IMG/VR virus record: IMGVR_UViG_3300035664_000005
Span: 1-64,000 of that record
Length of the DNA: 64,000 nucleotides
Direction: 5' to 3' (one strand)
Source of the DNA: a virus
Shown: in pieces, positions 6,939 through 14,028 of the stretch
Layout of the letters: every line of letters starts with the position of its first letter
How positions within the stretch are numbered: position 1 is the first letter of the stretch
The notes under the pieces: model-generated
Database searches by the model: none
Told to the model about the DNA's origin: nothing
Seen by the model: the letters and a program-made list of their open reading frames with translations, nothing else
Made by a program: the position numbers and the translations under genes

Positions 6939-7319
6939 ATGACAATTTCACGCACAGACAGATGGCAATACAGGTTCGGGGCTCTAAAACAGTATGCAGA
7001 TCGGACAGGAACTTCGCTTGTCCCTGCAACACAGGTTGAGGTTTATCAGGGGAAGAATGTCGCGGTTGGTGCATGGGTCGCCTACAACCGTCAGCAATAT
7101 CGTCTCAAGGAACTATCAGTCGCGCGACAAGAACAACTTGAAACGCTCGTGGGGTGGCATTGGGACAAACAAAAACCTGGCAGACGCTACGACAAGAAGC
7201 GAGACACAGATATTGCTCGGCGTTATAAAGACGGTGAGCGTGTAGGTGTTATCGCAGATAGTTACAATTTGTCGCGACAACGAGTTCATCAGATCTTGAA
7301 GCAGTTACAAAATGTCTAA
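6939..7319 (+). CDS. Helicase-associated-domain plus HTH protein
   Basis: 126 residues. Residues about 8-75 (RWQYRFGALKQYADRTGTSL ... GAWVAYNRQQYRLKELSVAR ... LVGWHWD) follow the W-x-L...G...W...R-x-Y pattern of the helicase-associated (HA) domain, a small DNA-binding module. Residues 86-122 (TDIARRYKDGERVGVIADSY then SRQRVHQIL) form a helix-turn-helix. No SD; a TACTAT box ends 7 nt before the ATG, so a leaderless transcript is likely. Probable transcription factor. Confidence 0.65.
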   Translation: MTISRTDRWQYRFGALKQYADRTGTSLVPATQVEVYQGKNVAVGAWVAYNRQQYRLKELSVARQEQLETLVGWHWDKQKPGRRYDKKRDTDIARRYKDGERVGVIADSYNLSRQRVHQILKQLQNV

Positions 7320-7662
7320 TCCCGAGTTTGGTCACGATCACAACAAGCGTGACGCATGGAAGAAGATGAGCGAGTGGTCGCATAGTCTTTCCGATGAAGA
7401 CTTGAATGAATTGTTTAGAGAAGATGAAGATGATTTCTACGATTACGAATTGGAGCGAGAAACAGTGAGCAAACAATTAAGTAAGTTTATTGTTGGGTTG
7501 TTCGGTGCATCGCTCGGTATCGGTGGTATGTCGTTCGTTGTTTATCGTGTCGCGCTCGCGTTGGGTGTGGATACTTTGTCGTTTGGTGAAGCGGTGATCG
7601 TGACCGCAGGTGTTGCTTTCATCCGTTACGCGGACGCAGGAGTAATGAAACAGTTCCGATAA
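7312..7662 (+). CDS. Two-helix membrane protein (116 aa)
   Basis: The start overlaps the upstream gene by 8 nt. An acidic N-terminal half (SDEDLNELFREDEDDFYDYE) is followed by two hydrophobic helices (about 58-81 and 90-108). Probably an inner-membrane protein with a cytoplasmic acidic domain; no family. Confidence 0.6.
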   Translation: MSNPEFGHDHNKRDAWKKMSEWSHSLSDEDLNELFREDEDDFYDYELERETVSKQLSKFIVGLFGASLGIGGMSFVVYRVALALGVDTLSFGEAVIVTAGVAFIRYADAGVMKQFR

Positions 7663-7751
7663 ACACAGCAGGACGCACCCTTGCGAGTGCGCCCTCTGCG
7701 GAGAAGCCGAAAGGTGAAAGGAGAAGTCCTTTCGTTTCCTCTAGCAATACA

Positions 7752-7778
7752 GAATAACATATAACCAATATGTTATTC
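7752..7778. terminator. Bidirectional hairpin between convergent genes
   Basis: Perfect 11-bp inverted repeat GAATAACATAT/ATATGTTATTC with a 5-nt loop. A second stem (CGATTAGG/CCTAATCG, about 7784-7805) overlaps the end of the leftward vWA gene. Confidence 0.6.
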
Positions 7779-7793
7779 CGAAGCGATTAGGTT

Positions 7794-9284
7794 TTACCCT
7801 AATCGTTTCCCGTTTAATTTTTGATATGTTTCGTTCCAACATCTTGGATACCACTTGGTCGGTTTCTTGCCGACCTTGAGTTGGTTCAAGACCGCGAGAC
7901 CTTGTTCAACATTGAGTGCCATAAACACTTTGTGCTTCAAGACTTCTTTAATGCAATCCTGCGCCAAGATGTCGTGATACCCACCATATTGTCCGTTGTT
8001 GCCAAGACCGTGAACATGACCGTCAGTAATCCAAACGATCGGAGTGGACGCTCGCTTGCGTTGCTTGATCGCCCAACGAATTGCTTCGCCGTCTACGCCG
8101 TTACCGCCGTTGCGTTCAGGAAGTTTGTCTACCATTTTTCCGTTTTGCGCAATGATAAGAAGGTTTGGTTTGACATTGTTTCTGTCTGCTGAATAAACCG
8201 CAACCGTGCAACCTGCTGACGCTTCTGTGATGTCAAGAATATCTTTGTGAGAGAATGACATTGAACCTGAACCGTCAATCAAGACGATACCGCCGTTGCC
8301 TTTCTTGTATCGGTCAAACACTCGCTTCTCGGGGTCTGCTAATGCATTGCCAATTCTGCGAGGGTTGCGACCCATGTTGCACGCTGTTCGCTTGCGACCG
8401 AGACCGCCATGCGCTTTACGAGTAAGTGGAAGTGTGCCGATGATTAGATTGCCCCAACTCGGAACAACACCGCTACCTTTGTCTGCGTCCGTTGGACGAA
8501 CTTTCTTTGGATCTGCTTTCGCAGGTTGATCGGTTGCGCCGTTACCTTTTGCACCGTCTTTCTTTTCTTTTTTAGGTTCTCCTTCACCGTCTTTGGTTTC
8601 ACCCTTTTCGGTGTCACCCTTTTCGGTTTCGTCCTCGTCCTCTTGCGGTGGGTTTGCCAAACGATCTACCCACTCTGCAATGCGCTCTGTGTGCGCAAAA
8701 CCAAACGGTGCTAAACCGTGTCGTGGGTCTACTTCAGTAGAACCGAGTGTGCCTGTCTTGAACGCCTTGACAAACTCTTTTTCAACTGCCTTGATGATCT
8801 CGCGCAATGTTTTCGCCCATGCAGGGTTCACACGCCTTACGCCTGTGATGAAGTCTTTACCACCACCACAGATTGAATACCCAACCGCAATATAAACCGC
8901 TTGAGTCCAATCCGCTTGTTCTGCAATGCGAACGCCTGACGCTTTCTCACTTCCGTCTGCGAGAAGATCAACATCAAATCCTGCTTTCTTGATCAGGAAA
9001 TTAACGCGAACTTCTTCAACGACTGTGAGTGCGCTTTCAGTTGCGATACCACGCGCTATCCACTTTGGGAAATCTTCCGCAGGTGAGAACCTCGCGTGTG
9101 CCATTTCGTGCGCACGGATAACTCGGTCAATCTGCTCGTCACCGACAGGGACGACCATGTGTTTCGTTACGACATTGGTCATCGGTTTGCCACGAACAGG
9201 TGCGCAAGTATCTACACGCCACTCGCCTGCGTCTTTATCTTTACGCCCCAACATCTCGGGGAGTGGTCTAATTTCTGTTTTCAT
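7794..9284 (-). CDS. vWA-domain protein with zincin-like HEMAH motif (CobT-like)
   Basis: 496 residues. The N-terminal domain carries HEMAH at 59-63, a metalloprotease-like signature. A long low-complexity acidic/lysine linker (about 212-270) follows. The C-terminal von Willebrand A domain (about 332-480) has the MIDAS motif D-G-S-G-S-M at 337-342 and TDGH near 420. Such proteins partner with MoxR/CobS AAA+ ATPases as chaperones, for example in metal insertion or complex remodelling. The partner ATPase lies directly upstream (9376-10104). Start: SD AAAGGA behind ATAAACCAACTAGAC. Whether the HEMAH domain is an active protease is unknown. Confidence 0.85.
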   Translation of the reverse strand: MKTEIRPLPEMLGRKDKDAGEWRVDTCAPVRGKPMTNVVTKHMVVPVGDEQIDRVIRAHEMAHARFSPAEDFPKWIARGIATESALTVVEEVRVNFLIKKAGFDVDLLADGSEKASGVRIAEQADWTQAVYIAVGYSICGGGKDFITGVRRVNPAWAKTLREIIKAVEKEFVKAFKTGTLGSTEVDPRHGLAPFGFAHTERIAEWVDRLANPPQEDEDETEKGDTEKGETKDGEGEPKKEKKDGAKGNGATDQPAKADPKKVRPTDADKGSGVVPSWGNLIIGTLPLTRKAHGGLGRKRTACNMGRNPRRIGNALADPEKRVFDRYKKGNGGIVLIDGSGSMSFSHKDILDITEASAGCTVAVYSADRNNVKPNLLIIAQNGKMVDKLPERNGGNGVDGEAIRWAIKQRKRASTPIVWITDGHVHGLGNNGQYGGYHDILAQDCIKEVLKHKVFMALNVEQGLAVLNQLKVGKKPTKWYPRCWNETYQKLNGKRLG

Positions 9285-9337
9285 TTTGTTTTTCCTTTTG
9301 TCTAGTTGGTTTATATCTCTTGCTTATGGAGACTTGA

Positions 9338-9374
9338 TTACACCCCCACCTTACGGCAGGGGTGTAACACGGTT
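9338..9374 (-). promoter_or_regulatory. TTACACCCC hairpin with GTGTTACACCC box
   Basis: TTACACCCC/GGGGTGTAA inverted repeat between the AAA+ gene stop and the vWA gene leader. Same arrangement as at 10155-10196. Confidence 0.5.
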
Positions 9375-9375
9375 G

Positions 9376-10104
9376 TTAGACCGCGACCTTGTTGATCGCG
9401 ATTGCGTCTAGGACACTTTCTGCCTGCTTACCAAACACCATGCGTGCGCTCTCTGCGTCACCAAGTGTCTTGCGTAGGTGATCAAACGCATAGAAGGTGC
9501 GGAGTGAGATTCTGCGCTCACCTGCGTCTGCCATGCGAACTGCGTATTCACGCAAGTCTGCCGACAACTTCACGAGTGCGTCAGGGTGTGGTTGGTTTAT
9601 ACGGATTGCTACAGGGAAACGATCTTTCAACGCTTCAGGTAGTTCTTCCATAGTCTCAATGTTCGTGGTCATCACGACACTGAAACCGTCTTTCGGTGTG
9701 ATCGTCCGATTGTTGTCAGGTGATTCCCACTTTGCTGATTCAGGTGAGTCAGTGAATGCGAGAAGTGTTGCGAACACATCTGCGCCTGCTTTGTCAATCT
9801 CGTCAATTACGAGACGACCGCCACGCAAACCGTCACCCTTCCACGCCGATACTGCTTTACCGTCTGTCCAAGACCAACCGCCTTCGCCGTTCATCTTGTA
9901 GTGACCTTCAACTTGTGCGTTGGACATATCCTCTGTGCAGATAAGTCTGAATGCGCCTGCTGTGACATCGCCGTAGTTAAGACCTGCGAATGTCTTGCCT
10001 GTCCCTGGGGGACCGAACAAGATAAGACGATCTACTCCTGCGTTCAATGCGTTTTCTACATCCTGCCAACACTGTGGAAGGATTGTTTTTTGTTCTACTG
10101 ACAT
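9376..10104 (-). CDS. MoxR/CobS-type AAA+ ATPase
   Basis: 242 residues. Walker A GPPGTGKT at 31-38, Walker B LVIDEIDKA near 97-105, sensor-1-like MTTNIE near 145, arginine-finger region LKDRFPVAI near 158-166. Short AAA+ proteins of this type couple ATP hydrolysis to a vWA partner, encoded immediately downstream. The pair is probably co-transcribed, separated by about 90 bp holding a hairpin and a leader. Substrate unknown. Confidence 0.88.
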   Translation of the reverse strand: MSVEQKTILPQCWQDVENALNAGVDRLILFGPPGTGKTFAGLNYGDVTAGAFRLICTEDMSNAQVEGHYKMNGEGGWSWTDGKAVSAWKGDGLRGGRLVIDEIDKAGADVFATLLAFTDSPESAKWESPDNNRTITPKDGFSVVMTTNIETMEELPEALKDRFPVAIRINQPHPDALVKLSADLREYAVRMADAGERRISLRTFYAFDHLRKTLGDAESARMVFGKQAESVLDAIAINKVAV

Positions 10105-10154
10105 TTTATTGCCTTTCGTTTTAGGTGGTTAGTATTTTTATTTTTATTGCTTTG

Positions 10155-10196
10155 GTTATTACACCCCCAACATTACATTGGGGGTGTAACAGGGTT
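10155..10196 (-). promoter_or_regulatory. TTACACCCCC hairpin with GTGTTACACCC-type box
   Basis: Perfect inverted repeat TTACACCCCCA/TGGGGGTGTAA between the 133-aa gene and the AAA+ gene. Confidence 0.5.
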
Positions 10197-10199
10197 TAG

Positions 10200-10601
10200 T
10201 TACGCTACTTGCGCTTCTGCTGTTGCCTTGCTGTCGGACTTTGCGCCCTTGAGTTCGGTAACACGGATTTGCTCGTATGCGGTGATCGTGGTTACTGCGT
10301 CTGCGACATCTGCTTTGATGACACCAACTTCAACCGCCGACTTGAACTTCTTTCCGTCAATGGTTGCTTTCGTAACCGTCTTGAAAACTTTGTCGGACAC
10401 GAGATCCTTCAATGCTTCCACGCTGTAGTTCGGACGCTCGCCCTTAACGACTGCGACTTTTGTTCCGTCTACGACTGCGTAATCCACGCCTGCTTTTGCG
10501 AGTTCCAACTTGAAACTTGCTTCCGCTTTTGCGAGGTTCTGCTCTGCTGTTGCCAATGCTTCTCGCATTTCCAACACTTGCTTCGCTGTATTTGTAATCA
10601 T
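10200..10601 (-). CDS. Hypothetical coiled-coil protein (133 aa)
   Basis: Begins MITNTAKQVLEMREALATAE with an N-terminal coiled coil (about 5-37), then an alternating beta/alpha region ending in a disordered Ala/Lys tail. It sits directly upstream of the MoxR/vWA pair and may belong to the same transcript. No family. Confidence 0.6.
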   Translation of the reverse strand: MITNTAKQVLEMREALATAEQNLAKAEASFKLELAKAGVDYAVVDGTKVAVVKGERPNYSVEALKDLVSDKVFKTVTKATIDGKKFKSAVEVGVIKADVADAVTTITAYEQIRVTELKGAKSDSKATAEAQVA

Positions 10602-10699
10602 GTTTTTTGCTTCTTTCTATGTTTAGGGATATTTCTAACTTCTTAACCACCACTCTATATGAGGGGTGTAACACGGTTACTTTCTTTGCTATCAGACTA

Positions 10700-10718
10700 A
10701 CTATCTATGATAGATAGT
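10700..10718. promoter_or_regulatory. Perfect 9-bp palindrome
   Basis: ACTATCTAT-G-ATAGATAGT in the gap between two leftward genes. It is flanked by AGACTA/TAGTCT partial arms. Candidate operator or terminator stem. Confidence 0.45.
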
Positions 10719-10748
10719 CTAATACCACTTGTGGGTAAAAAACAACCT

Positions 10749-11021
10749 CTATTTCAAGATTTCTGAAATTGTTTGATCTAGGTTGGTTGCGAACTCTGCC
10801 ACCACGCTGTTCTCGTATTCCTTCATGATCAGGTCGGTGAGACCACCGAACTTGCCTGCGAGGTCTTGTGCCACTACTAGACGGTCACCAAGAGTGTCTG
10901 AACGCTCCTGATCGGTCGTCTCTAACGATTCCGCACAGTCTTTGATGACCTGCCCACCCAACGCGAGATGTATGTAAAACGCCTCGCTCGCTGTGAGTGT
11001 CATTGTGTATTGCTTTTCCAT
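10749..11021 (-). CDS. Hypothetical protein (90 aa)
   Basis: I chose ATG 11021 (MEKQYTMTLTASEAFYIHLA) with SD AAAGGA; the longer frame would read into the promoter leader. Helical, no cysteines, no membrane segment. No family. Confidence 0.6.
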   Translation of the reverse strand: MEKQYTMTLTASEAFYIHLALGGQVIKDCAESLETTDQERSDTLGDRLVVAQDLAGKFGGLTDLIMKEYENSVVAEFATNLDQTISEILK

Positions 11022-11054
11022 GTTGTTTCCTTTCGGGTTGTTTGTTGTTGTATC

Positions 11055-11089
11055 TCTATTACGCACTGAGCCCCCGAAAGTGTGCGGTC
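11055..11089 (-). promoter_or_regulatory. GCGTAATAG-type promoter
   Basis: Minus strand CCGCACACTTTCGGGGG then TGCGTAATAGAG, a member of the GTCACAC...TGCGTTATAG promoter family. It drives the gene starting at 11021. Confidence 0.45.
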
Positions 11090-11104
11090 TTTTTTAAGAA
11101 ATCT

Positions 11105-11136
11105 TTTCCACAGGGTTGTCCACAGGATGTGGATAA
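11105..11136. promoter_or_regulatory. Cluster of DnaA-box-like 9-mers
   Basis: TTTTCCACA (11105), TTGTCCACA (11116) and inverted TGTGGATAA (11128-11136, perfect consensus) adjoin repeat copy 7. Confidence 0.5.
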
Positions 11137-11140
11137 CTCG

Positions 11141-11172
11141 TTTAGGTTTATATACGCCACCGTTCAGGTTGG
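11141..11172 (-). repeat. Intergenic repeat, copy 7
   Basis: GTTTATATACGCCACCGTTC preceded by TTTAG and followed by AGGTTGG, immediately after the DnaA-like boxes. Confidence 0.8.
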
Positions 11173-11241
11173 AGATCATTTCAGGATCGCCGATCCCCGT
11201 GCGCCCGCGCCCGCGAGCCCCGCGTTGCTTGCATCCTCCCG

Positions 11242-11275
11242 CGAGCCCCGCGCCACATTCTTGGTGGCGGGACTC
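11242..11275. repeat. GAGCCCCGC/GCGGGACTC hairpin
   Basis: Long stem GAGCCCCGCGCCAC against GGTGGCGGGACTC with a short loop. One C/A mismatch in the arm becomes a G-U pair in minus-strand RNA. Confidence 0.6.
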
Positions 11276-11314
11276 GGCACAAAGTAAGGGGAGGCTTCCG
11301 CCCCCCCGTGCAAT

Positions 11315-11458
11315 TTACTTTGCGTCCCTGTGACCCTGTTGGTCTGAGAACCACTGCAAGTCATCATGGTGAATGTCTTGCGCGTCTTCCATCTTTTGGA
11401 ACTGACGCTCGCGTGCTTCTGCTTTCTCAAAAATCTTTTTGAGTTCCGCTTCTGTCAT
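11315..11458 (-). CDS. Charged helical microprotein (47 aa)
   Basis: Begins MTEAELKKIFEKAEARERQF, a single amphipathic helix, ending FSDQQGHRDAK. Strong SD AAAGGAG and a promoter at 11503-11536 support it. Function unknown. Confidence 0.6.
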   Translation of the reverse strand: MTEAELKKIFEKAEARERQFQKMEDAQDIHHDDLQWFSDQQGHRDAK

Positions 11459-11502
11459 ATTTTTTCTCCTTTCTTCTGTGTAGGTGGGGCGATTGCCTCA
11501 CA

Positions 11503-11536
11503 CTTATATAACGCAAGATTACGGCAAGGGTGTGAC
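11503..11536 (-). promoter_or_regulatory. Leftward arm of a divergent promoter pair
   Basis: Minus strand GTCACACCC ... TTGCGTTATATAAG; mirror image of the rightward promoter 33 bp away. Confidence 0.55.
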
Positions 11537-11568
11537 ATAGATAAATCTAAAAATATTTCTAGATCGGC

Positions 11569-11601
11569 GTCACACTTTATATGACCATGTGCGTTATATA
11601 G
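11569..11601 (+). promoter_or_regulatory. Rightward arm of a divergent promoter pair
   Basis: GTCACAC, then 18-19 bp, then GTGCGTTATATAG. It drives the 47-aa gene at 11644. Confidence 0.55.
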
Positions 11602-11643
11602 ATGTAGGGCAACAACGCACTACCAAAGCGTTAGGAGACGCAG

Positions 11644-11787
11644 TTGGAAATCAACTATGAAGCAATAAAAGAAATGACCCGAGCGTTGAAGCAAGAAATT
11701 GCACGAAACGGGATCAACGAAAACAATTCGCAATGGGTTCACGAAATGCGAGTTGCGATTGAACTTCGTGAAAGCGGTGTCTACTAA
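11644..11787 (+). CDS. Small helical protein (47 aa), TTG start
   Basis: TTG start (translated MEINYEAIKEMTRALKQEIA) 8 nt behind TAGGAG, ending ELRESGVY, followed at once by a strong intrinsic terminator. Own promoter, own terminator: a monocistronic unit. Could be a small regulator; no motif. Confidence 0.55.
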   Translation: MEINYEAIKEMTRALKQEIARNGINENNSQWVHEMRVAIELRESGVY

Positions 11788-11801
11788 CACCGCCAAGAAG
11801 A

Positions 11802-11831
11802 CCCCAACTCGGAAACGGGTTGGGGTTTTTT
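11802..11831 (+). terminator. Intrinsic terminator
   Basis: CCCCAACTC, loop GGAAAC, GGGTTGGGG, then TTTTTT. Confidence 0.85.
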
Positions 11832-11869
11832 GTGCCCTAGCCCCGCAGGCTGATGGTGTTACCGCACAG

Positions 11870-11902
11870 CCCCGCGATCCGATGCGCGACGCGGGACTGA
11901 GA
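11870..11902. repeat. CAGCCCCGCG/CGCGGGACTG hairpin
   Basis: 10-bp arms with the same single C/A mismatch as at 11242-11275, between convergent terminators. Confidence 0.55.
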
Positions 11903-11910
11903 CAAAAGAA

Positions 11911-11943
11911 AACCCGCAGAAGATGTTTGGTCTCCTGCGGGTT
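11911..11943 (-). terminator. Intrinsic terminator of the gene ending at 11961
   Basis: Minus strand AACCCGCAGGAG ... CTGCGGGTT followed by TTCTTTTG. Confidence 0.7.
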
Positions 11944-11960
11944 GATGAAGCGTCAGGTGT

Positions 11961-12203
11961 TTAGTAGACCCCGAACGATATTCCGTCTGATGTCATCCCG
12001 AACAATGCACCTGCGTCGTTTCCTTCTGTGTCCATTGACGGATACAGAATTGTTCCGCTTGACAGGACGAGAACCATAGGGATTTCTCGTTTGCGCCAAC
12101 CTTCTTTGTTCATTTCTTCTTTTGTCATCGGACGGATGTCAATGATTGTTGATCCGATCATTGAGTCGTCTACGGTCTCTGCTTCGTATGCTGTTTCACT
12201 CAT
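11961..12203 (-). CDS. Hypothetical protein (80 aa)
   Basis: Begins MSETAYEAETVDDSMIGSTI. Beta-rich, with a central TILYPSMDTEGNDAGALFG stretch. The leader ATATAAACCCAAAC precedes the SD. Terminator directly downstream. No family. Confidence 0.6.
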   Translation of the reverse strand: MSETAYEAETVDDSMIGSTIIDIRPMTKEEMNKEGWRKREIPMVLVLSSGTILYPSMDTEGNDAGALFGMTSDGISFGVY

Positions 12204-12245
12204 CTGCTTATCTTTCTGTTTGGGTTTATATGAAGCGTCTCGTTG

Positions 12246-12497
12246 TTACACGGACGCTTCCACAGGTGATTTGATGTTTGCTAGTTCGCGCTCCAACTCC
12301 GCGCCTTCAACATTGTTCATGAGGTCAATCAAATTGTCCAACCAATTTGCAACCGATGCGGGTATGGGTGTCGTGTTGAGATAGTCGGTGTATTTGTTCA
12401 ATACGCCATCTATTTCGTTTGCTAATCCTGCACCTTCAACATTGTTTGTGATGTCAAGGATTTCTATGACTAGGTTTAGGTAACTTTGCTTTATCAT
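12246..12497 (-). CDS. Hypothetical protein with an internal duplication (83 aa)
   Basis: All-helical. Two similar segments, ITNNVEGAGLANEID (about 16-30) and LMNNVEGAELERELA (about 58-72), suggest a duplicated helical unit. Leader ATATAAACCTAAACG and SD AAAGGA. Confidence 0.6.
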   Translation of the reverse strand: MIKQSYLNLVIEILDITNNVEGAGLANEIDGVLNKYTDYLNTTPIPASVANWLDNLIDLMNNVEGAELERELANIKSPVEASV

Positions 12498-12554
12498 TTC
12501 TATTTCCTTTCGTTTAGGTTTATATAAATATCTTACTGAAGCGGTGTAACAGGG

Positions 12555-12692
12555 TTATCCCTGCCACCTGAAGTTACGACACGCCTTCTTGTCGTTCTTC
12601 TTCCGCTTGTCTGCGACACGCTGTGCCTTCAGGATGTTCCTGTCTGCGAACGCCTGACGCTCTTCTGCCGACCATGATCTATCTATTTTCAT
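12555..12692 (-). CDS. Basic microprotein (45 aa)
   Basis: MKIDRSWSAEERQAFADRNI..., strongly basic C-terminus (ADKRKKNDKKACRNFRWQG). TAATG overlap with the zinc-ribbon gene upstream. Nucleic-acid binding is plausible from charge only. Confidence 0.6.
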   Translation of the reverse strand: MKIDRSWSAEERQAFADRNILKAQRVADKRKKNDKKACRNFRWQG

Positions 12693-13168
12693 TATGCCCT
12701 TCTCCTGTTCAGTTTCCATTCTTGACAACTATGTATCGCTTGCTCGTCTACTTGCTGTTGGTTCATATCTTTTGTAATCAACGGACGGTATCCGCATGAA
12801 CCGCACGCAACACCGAGATACTCGGTGATACCTTGCGCTACCTGATATGCGTGAACCGTAGTGTTGCCGTGAGTTCTCTCGTTGAGATAAACGGTGATGA
12901 ACACTTCACAGTTCGCGCAACCGATGATCTTGACATCTTTGCCGTCAGTCGGTGCTTGTTTCGCAAAGAAGTCAAACTTGAAGTGATTACAAGTTTCGCA
13001 CTTGTCGTCAAGTTTGCGCGACTTCGCAACTTCTGTTTTGCCTTCAGTTATAACCGTCCACTCTTTTGGGAGTATTCCTTTTTTTGTTGCTTGCGCGATC
13101 AAGTGATTACGCACTTGCCATTCCGTGTAAGGCTTGGCAACTTTTTTTACTTTTTGCTTCTTTGCCAT
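12692..13168 (-). CDS. Zinc-ribbon protein (158 aa)
   Basis: Basic N-terminus (AKKQKVKKVAKPYTEWQVRN), then three CxxC knuckles: CETC, CANC and CGSC. Leader TAGATAAACCTAAAC and SD AGGAG. Probable multi-zinc nucleic-acid-binding adaptor; exact function unknown. Confidence 0.65.
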   Translation of the reverse strand: MAKKQKVKKVAKPYTEWQVRNHLIAQATKKGILPKEWTVITEGKTEVAKSRKLDDKCETCNHFKFDFFAKQAPTDGKDVKIIGCANCEVFITVYLNERTHGNTTVHAYQVAQGITEYLGVACGSCGYRPLITKDMNQQQVDEQAIHSCQEWKLNRRRA

Positions 13169-13220
13169 TTTTGTCTCCTGTCTAGGTTTAGTTGTTTAGG
13201 TTTATCTAATTGCTTACTAC

Positions 13221-13253
13221 TACTATAACGCAACGGTGTTGTAAATATGTGTC
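13221..13253 (-). promoter_or_regulatory. GTTGCGTTATAGT-type promoter
   Basis: Minus strand GACACATATTTACAACACC then GTTGCGTTATAGTAG; drives the zinc-ribbon/microprotein operon. Confidence 0.5.
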
Positions 13254-13254
13254 A

Positions 13255-13333
13255 TTTTTAGATATATTTTTTATTATATCCGTAATATATCAGGGGCATA
13301 ATATCCCCACCTTTATCCACACCCTGTGGATAA
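13255..13333. other. Candidate replication-origin element: AT-rich stretch plus inverted DnaA boxes
   Basis: A ~38-bp nearly pure A/T stretch (13255-13292) is followed by perfect TTATCCACA (13313-13321) and inverted TGTGGATAA (13325-13333). Repeat copy 8 follows 47 bp later. An origin is inferred, not shown. Confidence 0.45.
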
Positions 13334-13379
13334 CTTCACCTGAGACAGAACTGCGATCGTGTCTCAACATCGCCGTTGT

Positions 13380-13409
13380 GGTTTATATACGCCACCGTTC
13401 AAGTTGGGG
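13380..13409 (-). repeat. Intergenic repeat, copy 8
   Basis: GTTTATATACGCCACCGTTC then AAGTTGGGG. Confidence 0.8.
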
Positions 13410-13453
13410 AGTGTTGATGTCATGATGTCATGATGTCGGATCGCCCGATCCCA

Positions 13454-13487
13454 TAGCCCCGCGCCATCCGTCGCACGGCGGGGCTCA
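13454..13487. repeat. AGCCCCGC/GCGGGGCT hairpin
   Basis: Perfect 8-bp arms; a third GCGGGGCT lies at 13505-13512. A short tandem GTCATGAT repeat (13417-13435) lies just before. Confidence 0.55.
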
Positions 13488-13554
13488 CAAGTCTCGCATC
13501 CGTTCGCGGGGCTGTCGCCGTCGGATCTTCGGTTTGTTGGGATAGTGTTGGGAT

Positions 13555-13755
13555 ATGGCTATGCCCTTCAGTCCCAAGCATTCCACTAACTTGCAGATCG
13601 GCGAAGTTATTGACGCGCTCGCGCAAACTGAGCCCGATCTATTTGGCGAAGGTGACGCGACACTAATGCCCGTGCAATACTCTGATCGTCTCGCGTTAGT
13701 GATATGCGATCGTTCGCTAGGGGAGCCCATAAACGCTAATAGCCCGCCTGCCTAA
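13555..13755 (+). CDS. Hypothetical protein (66 aa), probably leaderless
   Basis: Begins MAMPFSPKHSTNLQIGEVID. TAGTGT ends 6 nt before the ATG and no SD is present. A terminator hairpin overlaps its 3' end. No family. Confidence 0.5.
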   Translation: MAMPFSPKHSTNLQIGEVIDALAQTEPDLFGEGDATLMPVQYSDRLALVICDRSLGEPINANSPPA

Positions 13756-13769
13756 CGGCGGACGGGCTA
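13740..13769. terminator. Terminator hairpin between convergent genes
   Basis: TAGCCCG/CGGGCTA arms preceded by ATAAACGCTAA, nearly the same lead-in as the terminator at 15425. Confidence 0.6.
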
Positions 13770-13785
13770 CGACACTGCGGACTAT

Positions 13786-14028
13786 TTACTTATTGCGTTG
13801 CGACTCTGCCCATAGGTGACGGAATACGAACGCAGGTATCGCGCTCCCGTCATCCGTGAAGTAGTAACCATTGTCAAGTGTTGAATGATCGGGGATAGTT
13901 ACGATCTTACGCCGAGTAGATCTATGCGCATACCAATATCCAACGATAAAAATATTGCGATCGCTTGTCGTCTCCCATTGCCAACGCGACGCGCCGACAT
14001 ATCCCTTATAGGTGAGTTGAGTGCTCAC
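13786..14028 (-). CDS. Hypothetical protein (80 aa), GTG start
   Basis: I chose GTG 14028, which overlaps the upstream stop as GTGA; a longer start at 14064 exists. Aromatic-rich (GASRWQWETTSDRNIFIVGY). No family. Confidence 0.55.
   Translation of the reverse strand: MSTQLTYKGYVGASRWQWETTSDRNIFIVGYWYAHRSTRRKIVTIPDHSTLDNGYYFTDDGSAIPAFVFRHLWAESQRNK

Noticed and set aside
8526-9411. Several rightward frames opposite the vWA gene
   Set aside because: Shadow frames of a gene with recognisable domains.
11176-11430. 84-codon leftward frame across the hairpin module
   Set aside because: The 47-aa frame 11315-11458 in another phase has the SD and promoter; the longer one crosses the non-coding hairpins.
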